64,000 nucleotides of DNA from Campylobacter sputorum (GCF_002220775.1 NZ_CP019685.1:124001-188000); one strand, 5' to 3'. Shown: positions 26,517 through 36,929, numbered from the stretch's first letter. A program made the numbers and translations. Notes: generated by a model not told the origin, from the sequence alone.

Positions 26517-26976
26517 ACTCGCCACTTTTTCCACCGCTTTTACTTTCTAAACAAATTTCACTTATAAGCATATTTTTATCAACTGCTTTTATCATATCAT
26601 AAATTGTTAAAAGCCCGATGCTAACACCTGTTAATGCTTCCATCTCAACACCTGTTTTTCCATTTAGTTTAACACTAACAAAAAGCTTATAACCAAAATC
26701 GCCATCAAGTTCTTCTATATGTGTGTCTATGCCAGTTATATTTAATGGATGACACATTGGTATAAGATTTGAAGTTTGTTTAGCTCCCATTATAGCAGCA
26801 ACTATTGCTGTTTGCAAAACAGGACCTTTTTTTGCCGAGTTTGTTTTAATCATTTCAAATGCATCCTTAGACATTTTTATAATTCCACTTGCCTTTGCTA
26901 TGCGTGCTGTTATATCTTTAGAGCTAACATCTACCATTTTTGGTCTATTATTTTTATCTAAATGAGTTAATTTCAT
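26503..26976 (-). CDS. moaC: molybdenum cofactor biosynthesis protein C
   Basis: A 157-residue MoaC, which acts with MoaA to form cyclic pyranopterin monophosphate, the first step of molybdopterin synthesis. The family motifs [10 protein letters not shown] and [26 protein letters not shown] are present, and the C terminus is [12 protein letters not shown]. Length is typical. It is the first gene of a short minus-strand unit with the DUF493 gene, and the intergenic region upstream is about 250 bases long. Confidence 0.96.
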   Translation of the reverse strand: MKLTHLDKNNRPKMVDVSSKDITARIAKASGIIKMSKDAFEMIKTNSAKKGPVLQTAIVAAIMGAKQTSNLIPMCHPLNITGIDTHIEELDGDFGYKLFVSVKLNGKTGVEMEALTGVSIGLLTIYDMIKAVDKNMLISEICLESKSGGKSGEYVRK

Positions 26977-27040
26977 TTTATTCCTTTGTTATTTAAGTAT
27001 TATATCAAAGAAAAGTTTAATTAATTTAATTAAGTAAAAA

Positions 27041-27066
27041 ACCATAAGAATAAATTTTCTTATGGT
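27041..27066. terminator. perfect hairpin flanked by A and T runs
   Basis: A 10-base-pair perfect stem ACCATAAGAA / TTCTTATGGT with a 6-base loop, preceded by AAAAA and followed by TTTT. It looks like a bidirectional terminator, but no recognised gene ends here on either strand: moaC reads away from it and rpsU starts downstream. It may belong to a small RNA. Confidence 0.5.
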
Positions 27067-27089
27067 TTTTAAAAAGGAGGTTTCATTAA

Positions 27090-27146
27090 TTGTGTGTGAG
27101 AGTAATAATACAGTTTTGTTGTAAATGGCTATTGAATTTATCATAA
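27090..27146 (+). other. possible 18-codon leader-type ORF with strong ribosome site
   Basis: AAAAAGGAGG at 27071-27080 is one of the best ribosome-binding sites in the window, yet no annotated gene follows. A TTG nine bases later opens an 18-codon frame rich in Cys (CVRVIIQFCCKWLLNLS). A GTG two bases later would give ten codons in another frame. It lies between a terminator-like hairpin and the rpsU promoter. This may be a remnant or a leader peptide. Confidence 0.2.
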
Positions 27147-27192
27147 ACAGATTATTTTCGCCATAAATTTGCTTTTTTAAACTATTTTTAGA

Positions 27193-27198
27193 TATAAT
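27193..27198 (+). promoter_or_regulatory. -10 promoter element for rpsU
   Basis: TATAAT, preceded by GA, 36 bases ahead of the chosen GTG start of rpsU, in an AT-rich stretch. Confidence 0.4.
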
Positions 27199-27233
27199 CA
27201 AAACTTGAAATTTTACGAAAGGTGGTGATGGAA

Positions 27234-27446
27234 GTGCCAGGAGTTAAGGTACATCCAAATGAGTCTTTTGATGAAGCCTATAGAAGATTCAAAAAACAAG
27301 TTGATAGAAACTTAGTTGTTACTGAAGTAAGAGCTAGAAGATTTTTTGAACCTATGACTGAAATAAGAAAAAAACAGAAGATTTCAGCTCGCAAAAAAAT
27401 GCTTAAGCGTCTTTATATGCTTAGACGCTATGAATCAAAACTCTAA
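27234..27446 (+). CDS. rpsU: 30S ribosomal protein S21
   Basis: A 70-residue S21 when started at the GTG at 27234, giving the standard [22 protein letters not shown] terminus. An ATG and two GTG codons within 12 bases upstream are in frame, but the run AAGGTGGTGA covering them is a good ribosome site for the chosen GTG. The sequence [18 protein letters not shown] and the Arg/Lys-rich tail match S21, which binds the 30S platform near the anti-SD. A 25-base perfect hairpin follows within seven bases. Confidence 0.95.
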   Translation: MPGVKVHPNESFDEAYRRFKKQVDRNLVVTEVRARRFFEPMTEIRKKQKISARKKMLKRLYMLRRYESKL

Positions 27447-27451
27447 GCCAA

Positions 27452-27476
27452 AATTGGTCGCTAAAAGCGACCAATT
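27452..27476 (+). repeat. perfect hairpin after rpsU without a U tract
   Basis: AATTGGTCGCT / AGCGACCAATT form a perfect 11-base-pair stem with a 3-base loop immediately after the rpsU stop. It is followed by AACATAGA, not by a T run, so it is not a standard Rho-independent terminator. It may slow decay of rpsU mRNA or mark a processing site before the next gene. Confidence 0.65.
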
Positions 27477-27497
27477 AACATAGATTGGGGAAACTTC

Positions 27498-28154
27498 ATG
27501 CAAAAATTCTGTGTTGCAGATGCGGCTACTCATCTTGGTATTACAAAAGAAGCTATCTACAATAGAATTAGAAGAGGCACTTTAGAATTTGTAGAAGAAA
27601 ATGGACAGAAATTTATCATAATTGATTCTGATGACTCAAAAAAAACTAAAAAATCATCAACAAAACAGACTAAAAAACTTCCTTCAAACGATATTTTTAC
27701 AGATTATTTGCTTAACCAAATAGATGAGCTTAAAGATGAAAATGCAAAATTACACAAACAAAAAGATGAGCTTTATGAACAAAAAGAGCAAATTTTAATC
27801 CAAAATAAAGAAGAAATAAAACAAATTTATAAAGAAAAAGATGATAAACTAAGATATTTTTTATCTCTTCTTGAAAAACCTTTGATATCAAAACAAAATG
27901 GAGAATATTTAGCACCAATTGATGTTGAAATCACTGAGTACAATGAAAGCTCTACGCAAAATATGAGTAGAAATGATGATGTCAGTGATGAGAAAAAATG
28001 GATTAAATTTAGCACATATTGTATGATAAATAATCTTAGTTTAAAAGATGAAAAAAAACTCAAGAAGATAATTTTATCAAAAATAGACACATCTAAGAAA
28101 ATTCAGCTAAAAAATGGCATTGTGTATATAAGAAGAGATAAAAAAATTAAATAA
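27498..28154 (+). CDS. HTH-type coiled-coil DNA-binding protein of unknown role
   Basis: A 218-residue protein. Residues 1-45 look like a helix-turn-helix (VADAATHLGITKEAIYNRIRRGT). A Lys/Ser-rich linker follows, then a coiled coil at about residues 75-120 (DELKDENAKLHKQKDELYEQKEQ), and the C terminus is a separate acidic-to-basic region ending RRDKKIK. The N terminus resembles excisionase/MerR-like or plasmid KfrA-like domains. It lies between rpsU and the UPF0323 lipoprotein gene, genes that are adjacent in C. jejuni, so it is an extra gene at this place. Function is not known. Confidence 0.75.
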   Translation: MQKFCVADAATHLGITKEAIYNRIRRGTLEFVEENGQKFIIIDSDDSKKTKKSSTKQTKKLPSNDIFTDYLLNQIDELKDENAKLHKQKDELYEQKEQILIQNKEEIKQIYKEKDDKLRYFLSLLEKPLISKQNGEYLAPIDVEITEYNESSTQNMSRNDDVSDEKKWIKFSTYCMINNLSLKDEKKLKKIILSKIDTSKKIQLKNGIVYIRRDKKIK

Positions 28155-28168
28155 ATTTAGGAAATAAA

Positions 28169-28774
28169 GTGAAAAAATTTAGAAAAATAGCAAATTATGC
28201 AGCAGTTGGTGGACTTGGAGCTATGCTTATAACAGGTCTTAATGGATGTGGAAATAGTAACAATAATGAAGAAATGATAACACAAGAAACACAACAAGGT
28301 GCCTTTGTAATCATAGAAGAAACTACTCCTGGAAAATACAAAATTCAAGAAGAATTTCCCAGCAAAGAAACAAGAATTGTCCTAAAAGATATAAATGGAA
28401 CAGAAAGAGTTTTAACAAAAGAAGAGATGGATGTTTTGATGGCTGAAGAAAATGCCAAAATTGATGCTGGAACTAGCCCGCTAACCAATCAAAATGCACA
28501 ACTTAGTAGCGGCGGGTTATCTCTAGGAGAGGCAATACTTGCAAGTGCAGCTGGAGCCATTATAGGAAGCTGGATAGGCAGTAAGCTTTTTAACAATACT
28601 GCTTATAATAATCATAGACAAACAGCTTATAAAAATCCAAGCACATATTCAAGAAGTGTAGATAGCTTCAATAAAGCAAAAGCTACATCTTCAAAAAGTT
28701 CAACATCTAAAAAAAGCGGATTTTTTAGCGGGGGAAGCAAAACAGGCACTTCGTCTGGAAGTTTTGGAAGCTAA
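28169..28774 (+). CDS. UPF0323-family lipoprotein
   Basis: A 201-residue lipoprotein starting at a GTG preceded by AGGAAATAAA. The signal ends in the lipobox LNGC (cysteine near residue 27). The C-terminal part has a Gly-rich membrane-like segment (SLGEAILASAAGAIIGSWIGSKLF) and a low-complexity Ser/Gly/Lys tail. It is the homologue of C. jejuni Cj0371, which has the same N terminus and the same place after rpsU. Family role is unknown, though Cj0371 has been linked with virulence-related phenotypes. Confidence 0.88.
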   Translation: MKKFRKIANYAAVGGLGAMLITGLNGCGNSNNNEEMITQETQQGAFVIIEETTPGKYKIQEEFPSKETRIVLKDINGTERVLTKEEMDVLMAEENAKIDAGTSPLTNQNAQLSSGGLSLGEAILASAAGAIIGSWIGSKLFNNTAYNNHRQTAYKNPSTYSRSVDSFNKAKATSSKSSTSKKSGFFSGGSKTGTSSGSFGS

Positions 28775-28822
28775 ATTTGGAATGTCTTTTGCTTTAAATT
28801 TATAAAAATTTAGGAGCATAAG

Positions 28823-29119
28823 ATGATGGTAGTAAAAAATAGTTTAGTTAATCCAAATCAAGCTAGCAAACTTGGAGAAATCGTAAAGGAAAATGATGAT
28901 TTTACTAAAATGTTAGATGATATGGATAAAAAAAATGATGAGATTAAAAAGATAAACGGTAAATTTACAAAAGAGTTAAAAGAGCAAGATAAAATTTTTA
29001 AACAATTTGACCTTGCTTTTATAAGAAATCAAATAATATTTGGAAATCTTGATGAAGAAGAGCAAAGCAAACTTTTCAAAAAATCTTTAAAGATAGCAAA
29101 AGAACTTAGCGAACTTTAA
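28823..29119 (+). CDS. small conserved hypothetical helical protein upstream of serS
   Basis: A 98-residue, soluble, strongly charged and helical protein with repeated Asp-Asp-Met / Lys-Lys-Asn patterns (FTKMLDDMDKKNDEIKKI) and no membrane segment. It has an AGGAGC ribosome site. It lies 73 bases before serS, a position also held by a small hypothetical gene in C. jejuni. It could be a small scaffold or adaptor, but its function is not known. Confidence 0.75.
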   Translation: MMVVKNSLVNPNQASKLGEIVKENDDFTKMLDDMDKKNDEIKKINGKFTKELKEQDKIFKQFDLAFIRNQIIFGNLDEEEQSKLFKKSLKIAKELSEL

Positions 29120-29163
29120 TCATATCAAATTATATAAATTTTTGAATTTTAGATGAAAAGCGA

Positions 29164-30437
<1,274 letters not shown>

Positions 30438-30444
30438 GTATTTT

Positions 30445-32769
30445 ATGGCTGATGAAGAAAATATCGTAATTCTTGAAACAGGTGATGAATTAACGCCTCT
30501 TGATGAGATAGATAAAAATAAAGAAGAGCCAAAGCAAGAAGATACGCCAAAGGTTATTAAAAGCCAAAAAAAATTTTTGATTATTGGTATAGTAGTTTCT
30601 GTTTTATTGTTAGTTGTTATTGTTTGTGTTATTTTATTTTTTATTTTTTCAAAAACTGAAGACAAATTAGAGCCTAAAATCGTAGAAAACAAGATAGAAC
30701 AGCCTATATATAATACTGCTAAATTTGCACCAAATAAAATAGATGATATGATAAAAAAAGCGAACTCTCTTTATGAAAAAGGAGATAAAATACAAGCTCT
30801 TCAAATTTATAAAGACATATCAACTTATAATGAATCAATATCAAATTACAATCTTGGTGTCTCGCAAATGAGGCAAAATAATTGCGAATTAGCAATAGAG
30901 TCTTTTAGAAAAGCTATAAATGATATGGATAATGCAACCGTAAGTGCATTAAATGCAGCTGCTTGTTCGCTTGAGCTTGGGAATGCTGATTCATTTGATT
31001 ATTTTTTAAATTTAGCCCATTCTTTTTTGGTAAATGAAGCAGATTCTCCGCTTTTTAACTATTATATTGCTTTAGTGCATTATTATAATGGATTTTATTA
31101 TGAGGCTTTAAAGGTTCTTAATCATACGCAAAATTACCAGTATAAAAGTAAATTTAACTATTTAAAGGCAAAAATTTTAACATTTTTAGGAAAAGAAGAA
31201 GAGGCAATTTATTATCTTCAAAATCAAAATGAGTTTAGCTCAAATTTTACTATAGGGCTTTTGTATGCAAAAATAGGAAAATTTAGTGAAGCTAAGGATT
31301 ATTTGAAAAGAGCTCAAATAAGCGAGCCAAATAGAAGTAAAATTTCAACTGCTTTGTCGATATTAAACATAAAAACCGGTTTTTATAAAGATGCGGCAAA
31401 TCTTTTAAAAGAGCTTACACACATTGATGAAAATTTGCCAAATAAAATTTATAATGTTAGTATCGGATTAAATACAAAATTATTTGATATTAATATAGCT
31501 CAAAATAGTTTTGAAAAAGATATGTTTGAAAATAAAATAAAAAGATATGAAATGATATTTTATTTTGTTCCATATCAGGTTTTTGATGTTAATCAAGCCT
31601 TGGATTTTGCTAGAAAAGGTGCTATAAATTTATCTCTAGATAACATAGAAGGAGCTCAAGATTATCTAGGAAATTCAACTACTCTTTCAAAAGTTAATGC
31701 CAAACTTTCATCAAGCATAGCAAAAGCAATAGATAATAAACTAAGAGAAGCAAATAAAGAGTTTAAAGATCTTTTAAAAGTTTATCCACAACATGCAATA
31801 GTTCATTACAATTTGGCATTAAGTTATGCAAAACTTCAAGATTTTAAAAATGCGGCGAAATATTTTACAAGTAGTTATCACTTAAATCCAAACAATCATA
31901 TTTCTGGAGCACTTGCTATAATATGCAATGATATATTAAAAGAAAAAGTTCCAAAGCTCTTAAGTGAGGTTAGTGAAGGCATACGAGATGATGATAAACT
32001 AAGTCCAGATGATATCTCACCAGCACTTTTGCATCTTAGTTTAGATAATTTAAATGCACTTATTAGTTGGTCTGAAATACCTAAAAAACGATCAGCTCTA
32101 AATGTATTTTTTGAGACAATGACGGCAAATCTTGCACAAAATGAAGATTTGTTTATAAAAAAATCTAGTGAATTAAATACAATTTTGCCAAATGATATAA
32201 TGGCAAATCTTATAAATTTCGTAGCAAAGAATCATAATCTAGATATAAAATCTTATGCCAAAAACGCTCAAATAGCAATGCAAAATAATCAATTTAATCT
32301 AGATTCTTTTTATTATGGACCTTATATAGTAAAAGAGCAGTTTATAAAACTACTTCAAATTTCAGGTTTTATCCACAAAGTACGCTCAAATCTTAAAAAT
32401 TTAGTTATGGTTTCAGCAAATAGTGATAAATTTGTAAATTTACTTGAAACTTTAGCTTATGTAGATATTTATGCTAATAATTTTGATGAAGCATATGTGA
32501 TTTACAATAGATTAATAGATACTTACGCTATAACAGATGCTTCTTTGGTATTTTATGCAGCTGTTGCGAGTGTTGGGGCAAGTCAGTATGAAAATGCGAT
32601 TGCTATGCTTGAACTTGCTAGGATAACTAATCCAAATGATCCAGAAAACCGCATTCCGCTTGCCATGCTTTATCATAGCATTAACAATATGGAAGCTGCT
32701 ATAAACCAGTATGATAGACTTGGAAATAATGGTTTTATAAGCAACTTTTTTACTCTTGATGTGGAGTAA
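30445..32769 (+). CDS. membrane-anchored TPR-repeat protein
   Basis: A 774-residue protein with an acidic cytoplasmic N terminus of about 50 residues, one membrane helix (KKFLIIGIVVSVLLLVVIVCVILFFIF region, about residues 49-75), and a large domain, probably periplasmic, with several TPR-like repeats, for example YEKGDKIQALQIYKDIS, LGVSQMRQNNCELAIESFRKAI and YAKLQDFKNAAKYFTSSYHLNPNN. In C. jejuni the homologue (Cj0390) follows serS. A role in flagellar or envelope assembly is possible but cannot be read from the sequence. Confidence 0.83.
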   Translation: MADEENIVILETGDELTPLDEIDKNKEEPKQEDTPKVIKSQKKFLIIGIVVSVLLLVVIVCVILFFIFSKTEDKLEPKIVENKIEQPIYNTAKFAPNKIDDMIKKANSLYEKGDKIQALQIYKDISTYNESISNYNLGVSQMRQNNCELAIESFRKAINDMDNATVSALNAAACSLELGNADSFDYFLNLAHSFLVNEADSPLFNYYIALVHYYNGFYYEALKVLNHTQNYQYKSKFNYLKAKILTFLGKEEEAIYYLQNQNEFSSNFTIGLLYAKIGKFSEAKDYLKRAQISEPNRSKISTALSILNIKTGFYKDAANLLKELTHIDENLPNKIYNVSIGLNTKLFDINIAQNSFEKDMFENKIKRYEMIFYFVPYQVFDVNQALDFARKGAINLSLDNIEGAQDYLGNSTTLSKVNAKLSSSIAKAIDNKLREANKEFKDLLKVYPQHAIVHYNLALSYAKLQDFKNAAKYFTSSYHLNPNNHISGALAIICNDILKEKVPKLLSEVSEGIRDDDKLSPDDISPALLHLSLDNLNALISWSEIPKKRSALNVFFETMTANLAQNEDLFIKKSSELNTILPNDIMANLINFVAKNHNLDIKSYAKNAQIAMQNNQFNLDSFYYGPYIVKEQFIKLLQISGFIHKVRSNLKNLVMVSANSDKFVNLLETLAYVDIYANNFDEAYVIYNRLIDTYAITDASLVFYAAVASVGASQYENAIAMLELARITNPNDPENRIPLAMLYHSINNMEAAINQYDRLGNNGFISNFFTLDVE

Positions 32770-32775
32770 AAAAGT

Positions 32776-34410
32776 TTATTTTTTAAGCCCTATAGCGGTT
32801 TTTAACATTTCATTGCTTGTTGTTATACTTTTTGAACTAGCATCAAAACCTTTTTGAAATACTATTAACTCGGTTAACTGTTCGCCTAAATCTACATTTG
32901 ATTGCTCCAAGAAGTTTGATTTTATCTGTGCACCATAAACTAAATTTCCTTTTGAATCTTTGTAAAATATTGGCTCACCAGAATTTGAAGTTTTTGTAAA
33001 TAAATTTCCACCAACTTTGTGTAAACCTTGCTCATTTTGAAAATGAAAGATTGGAATTTTTGCTACTTCTACATTTACTGAGTTGCTAAATCTAGCATAA
33101 ACTGAGCCATTATCGCCTACATGATACTCTTCAAAAAGACCTTCATATGAACCATCTTTTTGGATATCTGTTATCTTGCTTTTTTCTTCTCTTGATACCA
33201 TTCCGCCAAAGATTACATTTGATGCACTGTTATTTCCAGGAATTCCAAAATTTACATTTAGCAAAGCCCCATTATTATCTAGAGTTCCTAAAGATGAGCT
33301 TTTTAGCATACCTTTGCCATCAAAGATTAATTCGCCATTTGACGAGCTTAAAAGCGTATTATTTGGCGAAAAAAGACTTGCTTTTACTTGCCAAATATGC
33401 CCTTCGGTTGGGTTTGGATATTGTTTTGTAAATTCCAGCTCAAGTCTATTTTTATCACCATTTGGAGATATCACATCTGTATTAAATTTAACTATGTTTG
33501 GCTCTTGTTCTTTTATAGTTGTATTTATGCTTATATCAAGTGGAAGTGTTTTATCTATATCGTTATTTAATGCTAAATTTTCCACACTCCAACTTCCATC
33601 GTTTTTTACTAATGCATTTATTGTTTGTGAGTTTGAATTTTTATCTTTTATGGTTATTTGAATATTATCTCCTGGTTTTATTCTATTATCATTTATAAAT
33701 CCGCTTAAATTTATGGTTCCATCGTTATTTAAATTTTGTTTTTCATTGTTATTTGTTAGTGTAATTACACTATCTTTAAATTTATCTCTACTATCAAGAG
33801 TGCCTTTAAAATTTACATAACTTGTGGCAACTGGTGGAAGATACATATATTTTGGAAGTTTTATAGGTTTTTGTGCGTTTTCTGTGCCTAAAGTTAGGCT
33901 TGTTTTTTGATCTGCTGTGTATGCGTCTAAAATAGGTGTTTGAGTTTGATTATAAATTTGACCAAAAGCTTCTTTGGCCGTTTCACTGAGTGCTGTTTGT
34001 GTGAAATTTGCTACTGTTCCTATTACAAATTCGCCATTATTTGTAACTAAATTTCCATCTTTATCTACATCAAAAGCACCATTTCTTGTATAAAAAATAT
34101 CTCCATTTCTACCTTGGATTCCAAAATATCCATTTCCAGCTATGGCAAGATCAAAACTCCTTTCTGTGTTCATCAAAGAGCCTTGAGACATATCAAGTGC
34201 AGTTGTTTGCATGGTCGCACCAAGTCCAATTTGATTTGATCTAAATGGATAGCCAGATTCTATTGATGTTTGATAAAATATGCTTTTAAACTCAGGGCGA
34301 GAACCTCTAAAGCCAATATTGTTTATATTTGATATATTATCAGCTGTTACATCTATGCCAACTCCATGAGTTCTTATGCCACTTACTCCATTATAAAGAG
34401 ATCTTAACAT
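32776..34410 (-). CDS. flgE: flagellar hook protein FlgE (short type)
   Basis: A 544-residue hook protein. The N terminus contains the rod/hook motif (LYNGVSGIRTHGVGIDVTADNISNINNIGFRG), and the C terminus has the matching LTELIVFQKGFDASSKSITTSNEML. It is the last gene of fliK-flgD-flgE. In C. jejuni the equivalent gene (Cj0043) is one of two flgE genes, and the larger FlgE2 is the main hook protein, so the function of this shorter copy may be different or accessory. It is exported by the flagellar type III system. Its 3' end is six bases from the TPR gene on the other strand. Confidence 0.92.
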   Translation of the reverse strand: MLRSLYNGVSGIRTHGVGIDVTADNISNINNIGFRGSRPEFKSIFYQTSIESGYPFRSNQIGLGATMQTTALDMSQGSLMNTERSFDLAIAGNGYFGIQGRNGDIFYTRNGAFDVDKDGNLVTNNGEFVIGTVANFTQTALSETAKEAFGQIYNQTQTPILDAYTADQKTSLTLGTENAQKPIKLPKYMYLPPVATSYVNFKGTLDSRDKFKDSVITLTNNNEKQNLNNDGTINLSGFINDNRIKPGDNIQITIKDKNSNSQTINALVKNDGSWSVENLALNNDIDKTLPLDISINTTIKEQEPNIVKFNTDVISPNGDKNRLELEFTKQYPNPTEGHIWQVKASLFSPNNTLLSSSNGELIFDGKGMLKSSSLGTLDNNGALLNVNFGIPGNNSASNVIFGGMVSREEKSKITDIQKDGSYEGLFEEYHVGDNGSVYARFSNSVNVEVAKIPIFHFQNEQGLHKVGGNLFTKTSNSGEPIFYKDSKGNLVYGAQIKSNFLEQSNVDLGEQLTELIVFQKGFDASSKSITTSNEMLKTAIGLKK

Positions 34411-34412
34411 TT

Positions 34413-35111
34413 CTAACCTTTATAAAATTCGCTTATTTTTGAAATATCAATAAATTTCCCGCCTATTTTTACCTCTGCTTTTCCGTCTATAAATCTAATT
34501 GCTTCTACCGGATAGGTTCCAACACTTGTTTCTTTTTGTTCACCAGATTCAGTTATATATTTTGCTTTTACTCTATATGCACCTAGTGGAGCCTCGTTTC
34601 CATCATCATCTTTACCATCCCAAGTAACTTCATGAGTTCCTTTTGGAGCATTACCAAAGCTTATAGAATTTATAAGTTTTGAGCCAGTTGAATCATAAAT
34701 TTCATACACTCCACTTTTTGCTACATCTGGAAAATATATAGAAAAATTAATATCACTTCCCATTGTATCTTTCACAACAGCATCAGATGCAGTATGTGCC
34801 ATAGTTCCTAGAGCTGCAAAGGAATTCATGCTCATCATAGCTTTCATCTGTGCTGCTAAATCTTTCATCATTTTATTTGTATTTTCTTGCGTTTCAAGTG
34901 TTGCTAGTTGACTAGTTTGCTCAAGCATTTTTGCTGTATCCATAGGACTTGTTGGATCTTGATATTTAAGCTCGGTAAGTAAAAGCTTCATAAATGCATC
35001 TTTATCAAGTGCTGCTTTTGGATTGCTAACTCCAGCCTTTTCGGAAGCTTCTTGTGCCTTTTGGGCTGCAACTTTATCTTGTGTGAACATATTGCTTGTA
35101 TCTATGGCCAT
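34413..35111 (-). CDS. flgD: flagellar hook-capping scaffold protein
   Basis: A 232-residue FlgD, which caps the growing hook during assembly. The N-terminal motif LLTELKYQDPTSPMDTAKMLEQTSQLATLE is diagnostic, and the C-terminal half contains the Fn3/FlgD Ig-like domain (VTWDGKDDDGNEAPLGAYRVKAKY). It lies between fliK and flgE with gaps of 12 and 2 bases, all in one operon under a sigma-54-type promoter. Confidence 0.94.
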   Translation of the reverse strand: MAIDTSNMFTQDKVAAQKAQEASEKAGVSNPKAALDKDAFMKLLLTELKYQDPTSPMDTAKMLEQTSQLATLETQENTNKMMKDLAAQMKAMMSMNSFAALGTMAHTASDAVVKDTMGSDINFSIYFPDVAKSGVYEIYDSTGSKLINSISFGNAPKGTHEVTWDGKDDDGNEAPLGAYRVKAKYITESGEQKETSVGTYPVEAIRFIDGKAEVKIGGKFIDISKISEFYKG

Positions 35112-35123
35112 TTTTTTGATCCT

Positions 35124-36797
35124 TTATATATATCTAGGTACTACAATTTCTAGCAAATTGTGTTCCATCTCTTCATCTTGAAGTTCATTATCATTTTTTG
35201 TATATCTAAATTTCTTAGAGCTTTGCTCTTGATTTTTGTTTTGATTTTGATCACTAAAATTCATTTGCAATTCACTAAATCCCATGTTTACTAGACTTGC
35301 TTTAAATTCTGCTTGATTTTGCAAAAATAAGCTCATGGCTTGGGATGTTGAGTTAAAATTTATATGCAGATTGTTTCCGCGATTAATGATTGTGATTTCA
35401 ACTTCACCAAGTTTTTCTGGATTTAAAACCATATTTACACGCATAATAGGTGGTTTGTAGTTTTCAATTTGATCTTTTAGTGTCGTTGCAAAACTTTCAA
35501 ATGTTCTTTTAACTTCTATGTTTTTCATCTGGTTTTGTGCATTTTTGACTATATCTTTTACTATGAGATTTAATTCATCACTGCTATTTTTATTTTGACT
35601 TTGTTGATTATCGTCTTTTTTATTTTGTTCTTTGTCTGTTTGCATAGATGGATTTAATGCTGTTTTTAACATATCTTCTTTTTGTATATTTTGTTTTATT
35701 TGGTTGTTTTCTTGTGGTTTTTTGTCTATATTTTTATCTTGTGGGATTTCTATTTTGTGAGTATTTTCAGGTATTTTTTGAGATATTTTATTTATAATTT
35801 CATCTGATTTTACAATTTTATCAAATTTAGACTCATTATTTAAATTTTTATCTTTAAGAATTTCTTCAAAAGGCATTTTTTTATCTATTTTATTTTGTGA
35901 TTTTATTTCATTTTCCTTTTGTGGCAATTGTTGTATTTTTTCATTTGTTATTTCTTGTTTTTTCTCATTTGTATTTTTTGTAGTTTGTATGTTTAAATCA
36001 GAGTTTACTTCATTTTCTTTTTGTAGTGATTGCAATATTTTCTCATTCGTACTTTTTTGATTTTGTAAATTTAAATCCGTTTTTTTATCAATGATTTTGT
36101 TTTCTATATTTAAATCATTTTCATTTTTTGATTTAATAATTTTATCTGTAGTAATTTCAGATTTTGTATTTTTATTATCCAAATTTGCAAGAAGTTTTGG
36201 TAAATTTGCGTCATCTTTTTTAGGGTCTATTTTTGCCATTTGGTTTATTTTAGATTTTGTTATCTCGTCAAATTTGAGATTATTTTCTATTTTAAAAAAG
36301 TTTTTTTTGGCTAGTTCTTTAAATTCTTTTTCAAATTTGTTAGTTAAATCTTTTGTAATGCTGATTTTTTCCAAACCAAGATCAAATTTTTTTGAAATTT
36401 TAACAAGTTCTAATATATTTTTAGCACTTTTTATCTCTAATACATTTTTTTCTACTGAGAAAAATTCTGTCATTTTGGAATTTAAGATAGGAAATTTATT
36501 TATTTTTCCACCATTTAAAACTTCCAATAAACTTAAAATTTGTAAAAAATTTGACGCTTCAAATAGATTTTTAGGATCCACTTTTTTGGTTATATTTAAA
36601 TCTATTTCATTATTAATATTATTTATTTCTTTTAAATTTAAAATATCAGATATCTGTGGTTTGTCTGTATTTTCTGTGTTTAATGAGTTTAGTAATTTCA
36701 AAAAAATATCACTTTTTCCTTCTCCGTCATTTTTCTGAGTTTTTTTGGCTATATTTGGACTAAAATTATCGTTTATAATATCTAAAAGCGTTTGCAT
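35124..36797 (-). CDS. fliK: flagellar hook-length control protein
   Basis: A 557-residue FliK-type molecular ruler. The long middle part (about residues 150-420) is a low-complexity, Asn/Lys/Glu-rich region with irregular repeats such as NEKIQQLPQKENE and KNTNEKK. The C-terminal domain carries the FliK core MVLNPEKLGEVEITIINRGNNLHINF and a coiled-coil-like tail. FliK sets hook length and switches export from hook to filament proteins. The first gene of the operon, it starts about 34 bases from a sigma-54-type promoter. Confidence 0.88.
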   Translation of the reverse strand: MQTLLDIINDNFSPNIAKKTQKNDGEGKSDIFLKLLNSLNTENTDKPQISDILNLKEINNINNEIDLNITKKVDPKNLFEASNFLQILSLLEVLNGGKINKFPILNSKMTEFFSVEKNVLEIKSAKNILELVKISKKFDLGLEKISITKDLTNKFEKEFKELAKKNFFKIENNLKFDEITKSKINQMAKIDPKKDDANLPKLLANLDNKNTKSEITTDKIIKSKNENDLNIENKIIDKKTDLNLQNQKSTNEKILQSLQKENEVNSDLNIQTTKNTNEKKQEITNEKIQQLPQKENEIKSQNKIDKKMPFEEILKDKNLNNESKFDKIVKSDEIINKISQKIPENTHKIEIPQDKNIDKKPQENNQIKQNIQKEDMLKTALNPSMQTDKEQNKKDDNQQSQNKNSSDELNLIVKDIVKNAQNQMKNIEVKRTFESFATTLKDQIENYKPPIMRVNMVLNPEKLGEVEITIINRGNNLHINFNSTSQAMSLFLQNQAEFKASLVNMGFSELQMNFSDQNQNKNQEQSSKKFRYTKNDNELQDEEMEHNLLEIVVPRYI

Positions 36798-36830
36798 ATT
36801 TATTCCTAAAATTATTTTTAATTAAAACCA

Positions 36831-36846
36831 TGCAAATTTCGTTCCA
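36831..36846 (-). promoter_or_regulatory. sigma-54 (RpoN) promoter of fliK-flgD-flgE
   Basis: Read on the minus strand, TGGAACGAAATTTGCA has the GG and GC doublets separated by 10 bases, as RpoN promoters require. Campylobacter RpoN controls hook and basal-body genes, and the downstream genes are of this class. Confidence 0.75.
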
Positions 36847-36929
36847 TAAATTTAAATTTATAAATTTTTATTTTTTAAAGCAAAATTTAGATAAAATCAT
36901 AAATTAGTTTAAAAATTATGGAGAAAAAT

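Noticed and set aside
26989-27201. A 70-codon minus-strand frame between moaC and rpsU
   Set aside because: No ribosome site, no recognisable family, and it runs through a terminator-like hairpin. Treated as non-coding.
32770-32775. Terminator between the TPR gene and flgE
   Set aside because: The convergent stops are six bases apart and only weak A/T runs are present; no stem could be supported.
36091-36738. A 215-codon plus-strand frame opposite fliK
   Set aside because: It is an antisense shadow of the low-complexity, Lys/Asn-rich fliK coding sequence. It has no ribosome site and a Phe/Ser/Leu-rich translation typical of such shadows.
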